From Desulfuromonas sp964536375 (GTDB taxonomy: Bacteria; Desulfobacterota; Desulfuromonadia; Desulfuromonadales; Desulfuromonadaceae): 12,901 bases of DNA. The position numbers and the translations under genes were made by a program. This document shows positions 7,617 to 12,901 of this stretch, piece by piece. The stretch lies in contig CAZHXF010000057.1 in assembly GCA_964536375.1 (NCBI GenBank), forward strand, positions 1 to 12,901, written 5' to 3'. The notes under the pieces were generated by a model that ran no database searches, was not told where the DNA came from, and worked only from the letters and a program-made list of their open reading frames with translations. Numbering within the stretch: the stretch's first letter is position 1; every line of letters starts with the position of its first letter.

Positions 7617-7806
7617 GTTTATTAAGTTGTTCCATGGCGGTCAATAATCTTGCTCGCCGTGGGTTTAAATGAATATAGCGCACCAGGTTCAGTAAGTAAG
7701 TATCCATCTGGGTATAAAATAGATTTATAGCTATTTTTCAAGAGTTGTCCGTGGTGTTAAATCAAAATAGCGCCTCCCCTGTATTAAATGTCCAGCGCAG
7801 TTGCCC
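7617..7806 (-). pseudogene. Second decayed Y1 (HUH) transposase fragment, C-terminal part
   Basis: Three minus-strand frames together spell the C-terminal third of a REP-associated transposase. LRWTFNTGEALF and FN (from about 7800) match the RRLLTGYAVSFN region. HHGQLLKNSYKSILYPD (about 7756-7703) matches HGHLFQNRYKSIL. DTYLLNLVRYIHLNPRRARL (7704-7645) matches the YLLELVRYIHLNP segment, followed by LTAMEQLNKL. There is a stop (TGA) and at least two frame changes. The HUH site is missing. The last frame runs open into hemG, which can mislead gene callers. It lies between ywbE and hemG and keeps the very segment that the relic at the left end of the window lacks, so they are separate copies or relatives. 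Confidence 0.7.
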
Positions 7807-7817
7807 TTATTTCCCGG

Positions 7818-8012
7818 TCAATCCGCAAGCCCTTGCACTCTGCCGACCTGACCGTCCTCTAACCTAACTTTGATCCCTCGGGAATGAAACGGCGATTTGG
7901 TCAATAGGTCTTTGACGGTCCCTTTGGTCAGCTTGCCTGAGCGCTGGTCCTGCTTGAGAATGATCACTACGGCAAGCCCAGGGGTGATCTCCGATCTGTT
8001 CTGTCCATTCAT
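7818..8012 (-). CDS. ywbE: YwbE family protein
   Basis: A 64-residue protein beginning MNGQNRSEITPGLAV and containing VIILKQDQRSGKLTKG, then VKDLLTKSPFHSRGIKVRL and DGQVGRVQGL. These are the recognisable features of the YwbE family (DUF2196/TIGR03833), small proteins of unknown function in many bacteria. The compact, glycine-spaced beta pattern suggests a small barrel, but no activity is known to me. The open frame begins at ATG 8057, which would overlap the upstream gene by 17 bases. I choose ATG 8012 because family members start at MNGQ-like residues; its ribosome site is weak. The gap to the upstream UPF0158 stop is 28 nt, so the two are probably one transcript. Confidence 0.85.
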   Translation of the reverse strand: MNGQNRSEITPGLAVVIILKQDQRSGKLTKGTVKDLLTKSPFHSRGIKVRLEDGQVGRVQGLAD

Positions 8013-8040
8013 TGTTTCGACTCGTTTCTTGTTTGCGCCT

Positions 8041-8445
8041 TTAGAGGGAGAGACCATTATCCTGACACCACTTGCGTAGCAGCTCTTCGATCCGCTTTTC
8101 TTCGTAGAGATGCCAGAGGTCGAGCAGGTGCAGGCTACGCATCAAAGCCTTGACATTGCGAAAGGCCCCGGAGCGGGAAAAGATCGCCTTTACCTGCGGC
8201 ACCTCCGATTGGGCATGGTTATTGAAGAATTCGAGTATCAGTCCTTTCCCCGGATCTAGATCCTGCCTGCTGGGGATGAGGAGATAGTCGGGGTCGTTAT
8301 CGGCTTCGGGTGGAGTCTGGTCGAACCCGGCTTTAATCGAGGCAAGAAAGACCTTGCCGGTTACCCGGTGGACCATTGCCCGGCGGTCGCCTGGTTGGTC
8401 TTCGCTGATGTAATTGAAAGCGTCTTCTATACTGTCGTAGGACAT
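8041..8445 (-). CDS. UPF0158 family protein
   Basis: A 134-residue soluble acidic protein. It starts MSYDSIEDAFNYISED, has ITGKV-like VHRVTGKVFLAS and DYLLIPSRQDLDPGKGL, and ends in LWHLYEEKRIEELLRKWC. This order (short N-terminal helix, two strand segments giving a predicted PSR- or P-type loop, long C-terminal helices closing in RKWCQDNG) is that of the UPF0158 family (PF03682), whose function is unknown. AAGGAG lies five bases before ATG 8445, so the start is secure. It is the first gene of a minus-strand pair with ywbE and is divergent from carB. Confidence 0.82.
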   Translation of the reverse strand: MSYDSIEDAFNYISEDQPGDRRAMVHRVTGKVFLASIKAGFDQTPPEADNDPDYLLIPSRQDLDPGKGLILEFFNNHAQSEVPQVKAIFSRSGAFRNVKALMRSLHLLDLWHLYEEKRIEELLRKWCQDNGLSL

Positions 8446-8546
8446 ACTGGCTCCTTAGGGTAAGAGTTGTGCTGATTGGTTCTGTGGTGTAAATCCTACC
8501 ACGACTCGAAAATTTCAGCGGGAAAAGATGGCAAAGAAAACTAGAT

Positions 8547-8552
8547 ATTATA
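8547..8552 (-). promoter_or_regulatory. Possible -10 element for the UPF0158-ywbE unit
   Basis: A perfect TATAAT on the minus strand about 100 bases before the UPF0158 start. No good -35 hexamer stands 16-18 bases upstream of it, so this is a weak call. The surrounding stretch 8446-8782 (338 bases) contains no gene that I can support; its longer minus-strand open frame overlaps UPF0158 and has no recognisable content. Confidence 0.28.
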
Positions 8553-8675
8553 GGTAGCTGAGGTGGGCGAGCGTTGGCTGGCTCCCCATCACCGCTATTG
8601 CCAAGTCCGTTGCTCCGCTGGTGCCCTGTATCGCCTGCGTCATGCCACTGTAACCGACAACTGGAAAAGTCTGTG

Positions 8676-8704
8676 TTGAAAAGTCGCAATTATCCCGCTA
8701 TACG
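8676..8704 (+). promoter_or_regulatory. Probable sigma-70-type promoter of carB
   Basis: TTGAAA (8676-8681) and TATACG (8699-8704) are spaced by 17 bases, which would start transcription near 8711 and leave a leader of about 115 nt before the carB ATG. The -35 matches five of six consensus bases and the -10 four of six. No PyrR-type or attenuator hairpin is obvious in the leader. Confidence 0.38.
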
Positions 8705-8827
8705 TAAATAAAAATGCACCCATATCACACACTTGCTTGTCTGCTGCTGTTCTTTTTGGCATAGTGTCCTGAAACTCTACTTATGGCTGTACATTGCTGT
8801 AATTTATTACCTTCAAAGGAGAAATTC

Positions 8828-11800
8828 ATGCCCAGACGCGACGACGTCAAAAAAGTATTAATCATTGGCTCCGGTCCGATCGTTATTGGTCAAGCTTGTG
8901 AATTTGATTATTCCGGTACACAAGCTTGCAAAGCCTTACGCAAACTAGGCTACGAAATCCTGCTGGTCAACTCCAATCCTGCGACCATCATGACCGATCC
9001 TGAGATGGCTGATATCACCTACATTGAAGCTCTGACCCCAGAAACTATCACCGAGATCATCGAGAAGGAACGCCCAGATTCTTTGTTGCCAAACCTTGGG
9101 GGCCAAACGGCGCTTAATCTGGCCATGGAATTAGAGCGACGCGGTGTACTCACTAAGTACGGAGTGAAAGTTATTGGTGTCAATCTTAAAGCTATCGAGC
9201 GTGGTGAAGACCGTGAAATATTTAAGCAGACCATGGAAGGTCTCGGCATTGAGATGGCGCGCAGTGCTATCGCCAACACCCTTGATGACGCTAAAGAGAT
9301 CATAAAAGATATCGCGCTGCCAGTAGTGATCCGTCCCGCCTATACTATGGGCGGCACCGGCGGTGGCTTTGCCTACAACATGGAAGAGCTTGAAGCTATC
9401 GTCAGCCGTGGGTTATCGCTAAGTCCGGTTACTCAAGTGTTGATAGAGGAATCTGTACTCGGTTGGGAAGAGTTGGAACTGGAAGTGGTACGTGACGCCA
9501 AGGGACAGAAGATCACCGTCTGTTTCATTGAAAATGTTGATGCCGTCGGCGTGCATACTGGCGACTCATTCTGCACCGCGCCGATGTTGACCATCAGTAA
9601 ACCCTTACAGAAGCGCTTGCAGGACTATTCTTACGACATCGTGGATGCTATTGAGGTGATTGGCGGTACCAATGTGCAATTCGCCTACAACCCCAAGGAC
9701 GATCGGGTAATTGTCATTGAAATCAATCCTCGCACCTCACGCTCTTCGGCGCTGGCTAGTAAAGCTACCGGCTTTCCCATTGCGCTGGTTTCTGCCCAAC
9801 TGGCGGCCGGACTCACTCTGGATGAGATCCCCTATTGGCGTGATGGCACTCTAGAAAAATACACGCCGGGCGGCGATTACGTGGTGGTTAAATTTGCCCG
9901 CTGGGCCTTTGAAAAATTTAAAGGGGTGGAAGATAAGCTGGGCACCCAGATGCGCGCCGTCGGCGAGGTGATGAGCATCGGCAAAAACTACAAAGAGGCA
10001 TTTCAGAAAGCGATTCGCTCTCTGGAGATCGGGCGTTACGGTCTGGGTTTTGCCGCCGACTTCAACAACCAAAGCTTGGAACGGCTGATGGAACAGCTGG
10101 TTGAACCGTCCAGTGAACGTCAGTTTATCCTCTACGAGGCGCTGCGCAAAGGGGCGGATATCGAGGTGCTCTACGCTAAGACCTATATCAAACCGTGGTT
10201 TTTGCAACAGATGAAGGAACTGGTCGAGTTGGAAGAACAGCTGCTCGGTTGTCGCGGTCAATTGCCACCGGATGCGCTGCTACTACAAGCGAAAAAAGAT
10301 GGTTTCGCCGATAAATATCTTGCCAAATTGCTCGAACTCCCCGAGACCAAAATCCGCGCAAAACGGTTGGCGCTTGGTCTAGGTGAAGCATGGGAGGCCG
10401 TGCCGGTCAGCGGCGTCGAAAATGCCGCGTATTACTTCTCTACCTACAACGCAGCCGATACGGTTGCCGTCAGCGATAGGAAGAAGATCATGGTCCTCGG
10501 TGGCGGTCCTAACCGCATCGGTCAGGGGATTGAATTTGACTATTGCTGCGTACATACTGCCATGGCACTACGCGATGCCGGTTATGAAACCATCATGGTC
10601 AACTGCAACCCAGAAACGGTTTCAACTGACTACGATACTTCGGACAAACTCTATTTTGAACCGCTGACCGTTGAGGATGTACTATCGATCTATGCCAAGG
10701 AACAGCCGGAAGGGGTGGTGGTACAGTTTGGTGGTCAGACGCCGCTGAATATCGCCGCCGAACTAGAAGCGGCTGGAGTTAAAATCATCGGCACCGGCCC
10801 GGCGACTATCGATCTGGCCGAAGACCGAGAACGCTTTAACGAAGTCATGCAGAGACTGCACATTCCGCAGCCAGAATCAGGAATGGCCAGCACGTTGGCT
10901 CAAGCTCTAAAAATAGCGGAGCGCATCGGCTATCCACTGATGGTACGCCCCTCCTATGTCCTCGGTGGTCGGGCTATGGAAGTGGTGTACGATGAAGACA
11001 GCCTACGGTTATACCTGCAAAAGGCCGTGGATGTTTCCCCCGAGCGCCCGATCCTCATCGACCGCTTTTTGGAAAACGCTATTGAAGCTGAAGCCGATGC
11101 CATTTGCGACGGCAAGGACGCCTTTGTCCCGGCAGTGATGGAGCATATTGAAATGGCAGGGGTTCACTCCGGCGATTCGGCCTGCGTGATTCCGCCGGTC
11201 AACATCCCTCAGCGTCACATCGATACCATTGAGGAGTACACTGCCAAGATTGCTGTCGAAATGGGTGTGGTCGGACTGATGAACATTCAGTACGCGATTG
11301 CCGCGGATCTGGTCTACATTCTTGAAGCTAACCCACGCGCCAGCCGTACCGTGCCGTTGGTCTCTAAGGTGTGCAACATTCCTATGCCACGTCTTGCCGT
11401 TCAGGTGATGCTTGGTCAACAACTTGCCGACCTCAACCTGCAGCGGCGCCCATTGCCTCACTTTGGTGTCAAGGAAGCGGTGTTCCCGTTCAACATGTTC
11501 CCGGAAGTTGATCCGGTTCTCGGCCCGGAAATGCGTTCCACTGGCGAGGTGCTGGGGCTGGCTGACAACTATGGTTTGGCCTTCTTTAAAGCTCAAGAAG
11601 CGGCTAACGCCAGCCTGCCGCAACAGGGAACCGTATTAATCACTGTCGCCGAGCATGACCGCGCTGGTGCCCTAGAAGTCGCCCGCCGCTTTGCCGACCT
11701 GGATTTTTCCCTGCGCGCCACTTCCGGTACTGCAGCTTACCTTGCACAACATGGCATCGCCAGTGAGACAATCAGCAAAATGCATGAAGGACGACCTAAC

Positions 11801-12028
11801 ATTGCCGATGCCATCACCAATGGCGAAATTCAACTGGTGGTCAACACCCCATCAGGCAGGCTGAGTAATCACGATGACTCCTACATCCGCAAGGCAGCGA
11901 TAAAAAGCCGCGTTCCCTATATCACTACTACGGCCGCAGCCATTGCTGCCGCCAAAGGGATTGCCGCGCGCCGCAGCAGCAAAGGGGAAGTGCGCAGCTT
12001 ACAAGAGTATCATGCCCGCTTACGTTAA
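8828..12028 (+). CDS. carB: Carbamoyl-phosphate synthase large subunit
   Basis: A 1066-residue CarB (E. coli 1073). It uses ammonia from the CarA glutaminase, bicarbonate and two ATP to make carbamoyl phosphate for arginine and pyrimidine synthesis in the cytoplasm. Two homologous halves are clear. The carboxyphosphate half has VLIIGSGPIVIGQACEFDYS near residue 10 and VIRPAYTMGGTGGG near 168. The carbamoyl-phosphate half has MVLGGGPNRIGQGIEFDY near 555 and LMVRPSYVLGGRAMEVV near 704. EINPRTSRSSALASK and EANPRASRTVPLVSK are the metal- and phosphate-site segments. The MGS-like allosteric domain begins near 930 (GTVLITVAEHDRAG). ATG 8828 is the start: AAAGGAG at 8815-8821 stands six bases before it, and the protein then begins MPRRDDVKKV as in relatives. 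An in-frame ATG at 8783 has no ribosome site. carA is not adjacent, which is less usual. Confidence 0.97.
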   Translation: MPRRDDVKKVLIIGSGPIVIGQACEFDYSGTQACKALRKLGYEILLVNSNPATIMTDPEMADITYIEALTPETITEIIEKERPDSLLPNLGGQTALNLAMELERRGVLTKYGVKVIGVNLKAIERGEDREIFKQTMEGLGIEMARSAIANTLDDAKEIIKDIALPVVIRPAYTMGGTGGGFAYNMEELEAIVSRGLSLSPVTQVLIEESVLGWEELELEVVRDAKGQKITVCFIENVDAVGVHTGDSFCTAPMLTISKPLQKRLQDYSYDIVDAIEVIGGTNVQFAYNPKDDRVIVIEINPRTSRSSALASKATGFPIALVSAQLAAGLTLDEIPYWRDGTLEKYTPGGDYVVVKFARWAFEKFKGVEDKLGTQMRAVGEVMSIGKNYKEAFQKAIRSLEIGRYGLGFAADFNNQSLERLMEQLVEPSSERQFILYEALRKGADIEVLYAKTYIKPWFLQQMKELVELEEQLLGCRGQLPPDALLLQAKKDGFADKYLAKLLELPETKIRAKRLALGLGEAWEAVPVSGVENAAYYFSTYNAADTVAVSDRKKIMVLGGGPNRIGQGIEFDYCCVHTAMALRDAGYETIMVNCNPETVSTDYDTSDKLYFEPLTVEDVLSIYAKEQPEGVVVQFGGQTPLNIAAELEAAGVKIIGTGPATIDLAEDRERFNEVMQRLHIPQPESGMASTLAQALKIAERIGYPLMVRPSYVLGGRAMEVVYDEDSLRLYLQKAVDVSPERPILIDRFLENAIEAEADAICDGKDAFVPAVMEHIEMAGVHSGDSACVIPPVNIPQRHIDTIEEYTAKIAVEMGVVGLMNIQYAIAADLVYILEANPRASRTVPLVSKVCNIPMPRLAVQVMLGQQLADLNLQRRPLPHFGVKEAVFPFNMFPEVDPVLGPEMRSTGEVLGLADNYGLAFFKAQEAANASLPQQGTVLITVAEHDRAGALEVARRFADLDFSLRATSGTAAYLAQHGIASETISKMHEGRPNIADAITNGEIQLVVNTPSGRLSNHDDSYIRKAAIKSRVPYITTTAAAIAAAKGIAARRSSKGEVRSLQEYHARLR

Positions 12029-12045
12029 TTTCTAAACGGTAGATC

Positions 12046-12077
12046 GTGCTCCGGTTTGTGTAAACAAACCGGAGCAC
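12046..12077. terminator. Perfect 14-bp hairpin between convergent carB and DUF3617 genes
   Basis: GTGCTCCGGTTTGT (12046-12059) and ACAAACCGGAGCAC (12064-12077) pair perfectly around GTAA. It begins 17 bases after the carB stop and ends 21 bases before the DUF3617 stop, as expected of a shared bidirectional terminator. Neither side has a proper T-run, so it may act as a weak terminator or as an mRNA 3'-end protector. Confidence 0.6.
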
Positions 12078-12098
12078 ACCAATTAAACATAACGACAT

Positions 12099-12509
12099 CT
12101 ATTTGCAATCGCCGATACGTTTCCCCGCATACTTCATATTCATGGTCATCCCCTGAGTCTTAATGCTACTGCTTCCTTCATAGGCCGAGTCTCCCAATAA
12201 GATCATCTGACCTTCCCCTGTGCCAGCCATCTCTCCCTTGCATTCAGTTTTCCAACTGGTCTTATTGCCTGAGGTCTTCAGTTCGGTAATTGAGCAGCCT
12301 TCGCTCTCGGGCACCAGCCCCTTCTCGACATCCTGCGCCGTATAGCAATGACGAATAGTTTGCGGTGGAATCTTCATAGGCATACCCGTCATATCCATAC
12401 TGGTCGTGATCTCCCACAGACCTGGCTTCATCTTCTCGGTCGCAAACGATGTTGACGCAATCAGTGACCACACCCCAATTAGTAAACCGATCCAGACTAA
12501 TCTGCGCAT
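12099..12509 (-). CDS. DUF3617 family secreted protein
   Basis: A 136-residue exported protein. The N-terminus MRRLVWIGLLIGVWSLIAST is a Sec signal peptide with probable cleavage after SFA (residue 23). The mature part opens with MKPGLWEITTSMDM, the family's characteristic 'PGLWE' start, followed by MPPQ-like IPPQTIRHCYT. Four cysteines (55, 72, 90, 135) would make two disulfides in the periplasm, and SWKTECKG and GEGQMILLGDSAYEG are also typical of DUF3617. The function of the family is unknown. GGGGAG stands close before ATG 12509. It is a single gene converging with carB, with its own promoter. Confidence 0.85.
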   Translation of the reverse strand: MRRLVWIGLLIGVWSLIASTSFATEKMKPGLWEITTSMDMTGMPMKIPPQTIRHCYTAQDVEKGLVPESEGCSITELKTSGNKTSWKTECKGEMAGTGEGQMILLGDSAYEGSSSIKTQGMTMNMKYAGKRIGDCK

Positions 12510-12554
12510 GTTCTCTCCCCTTTTCTGTTAAAGTACTGCAACAAAATTGCCTAG

Positions 12555-12563
12555 ATTATAGCA
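12555..12563 (-). promoter_or_regulatory. Extended -10 promoter for the DUF3617 gene
   Basis: Minus-strand TGCTATAAT is a perfect -10 hexamer with the TGn extension, which lowers the need for a -35; none is convincing at 17 bases. Transcription would begin near 12548, leaving a leader of about 39 nt. The element overlaps the 5' edge of the decayed antitoxin on the other strand. Confidence 0.5.
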
Positions 12564-12564
12564 G

Positions 12565-12764
12565 AAAAACCTGTCTGCACTAATTGAGTAAGCTGATGGG
12601 GAACCTAGCGCAATATTGAACCACAATAAACCGCCGGTATATTTGCTCCCCGCTGGTACTTATGGGATGTTGCTGGAGACAATCGAAGACTATCAGTTGG
12701 GTGTTATCGTCAAAGAGCGACAAAGTGAAAAAATTCTGCCGTAAAGGTAGGTCTTGATGGATTA
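12565..12764 (+). pseudogene. Decayed RelB-type antitoxin
   Basis: The plus strand reads KNLSALIE, then a TAA stop (12589-12591), then ADGEPSAILNHNKPPVYLLP, AGTYGMLLETIEDYQ and LGVIVKERQSEKI. In a shifted frame it then reads AVKVGLDGL (12738-12764). This is the C-terminal three quarters of the RelB-type antitoxins that carry GEPVAVLNHNKPAFYL, a TYE-like segment and a closing VKVSLDDL. The N-terminal DNA-binding part is not recognisable upstream of 12565. One nonsense codon (probably GAA to TAA) and one frame change near 12736 make it non-functional. Confidence 0.68.
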
Positions 12765-12800
12765 TCAATTGAAATTTCTTGTATCGGTTTCCTCAAAGAT
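12757..12800 (+). pseudogene. 5' remnant of a RelE-type toxin
   Basis: ATG 12757 lies inside the antitoxin end, the overlap usual for this kind of TA pair, and is preceded by AGGTAGG. It encodes MDYQLKFLVS, close to the MTYQLKFLPS start of RelE-type toxins. The likeness then ends; a shifted frame gives LKDVFASSTTV, which might continue the alignment to LKEW-type sequence. Beyond 12800 to the window edge I see no gene. Confidence 0.45.
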
Positions 12801-12901
12801 GTCTTTGCGTCGTCGACCACAGTTCATCATGTGATACCATGCTAGCGGGTATTCGATGCGTAATGGTCTTAACTTGATAAAAACTTACCTCGTTGTCTGG
12901 T

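Noticed and set aside
6970..7707. 245-residue HemG with a long N-terminal extension
   Set aside because: The first 70 residues are a transposase relic and spacer; ATG 7497 has a ribosome site and gives normal HemG length.
8783..8827. CarB start at ATG 8783
   Set aside because: No ribosome site there, and AAAGGAG stands directly before ATG 8828, after which the family's usual N-terminus begins.
11009..11623. 204-residue minus-strand open frame opposite carB
   Set aside because: Shadow of the CarB ATP-grasp and MGS coding sequence; no ribosome site or family features.
12580..12768. 62-residue minus-strand open frame near the right end
   Set aside because: It runs opposite the RelB relic, whose family-like sequence is on the plus strand.
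1..12901. CRISPR array, tRNA or rRNA genes
   Set aside because: No regularly spaced repeats, no cloverleaf-like segments and no rRNA-like sequence were noticed.

Overview
The window looks like chromosomal DNA of a Gram-negative, probably anaerobic or facultative proteobacterium of medium GC. The CarB, the transposase relics and the mix of YwbE, UPF0158 and DUF3617 proteins fit a Desulfuromonas/Geobacter-type deltaproteobacterium best. That placement is inferred from remembered family resemblance, not from a search.

Layout. Positions 1-360 hold a decayed REP-associated (Y1/HUH) transposase on the minus strand. Positions 361-6392 (+) look like one operon: a four-membrane-segment hybrid histidine kinase with two different extracytoplasmic sensor regions and a full HisKA-HATPase-REC-Hpt relay, a single-domain response regulator, and a long U32-family protein with two four-cysteine clusters. 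Positions 6393-6553 contain a strong G-rich hairpin resembling the 3' tail of a group II intron. On the minus strand from 8445 down to 6554 lie a UPF0158 protein, a YwbE-family protein, a second decayed Y1 transposase, hemG (flavodoxin-type protoporphyrinogen oxidase) and a small thioredoxin-like gene with an in-frame TGA. carB (+, 8828-12028) follows as a single gene without carA beside it. It ends at a 14-bp perfect hairpin and faces a secreted DUF3617 protein on the minus strand. The last 350 bases hold the decayed remains of a RelB/RelE-type toxin-antitoxin pair.

The most interesting item is the small gene at 6554-6808 (-). Ordinary ORF calling misses its first 22 codons because codon 14 is TGA. 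Upstream of that TGA are an ATG and a near-perfect Shine-Dalgarno sequence. The TGA forms a U-R-S-C (UxxC) redox motif in the place expected for a thioredoxin fold. Twenty bases downstream, a six-base-pair hairpin presents an AGGU apical loop, which fits the usual description of a bacterial SECIS element. I read it as a candidate selenoprotein.

How the genes work together. The kinase and response regulator form a sensory phosphorelay whose output partner is not in the window. The U32 protein is probably an Fe-S RNA- or cofactor-modifying enzyme. HemG and the putative selenoprotein are two neighbouring redox genes on one strand. carB is housekeeping (arginine and pyrimidine synthesis). Four decayed elements (two transposases, one TA module, one intron-like tail) suggest that the gaps between these genes have been repeated insertion sites.
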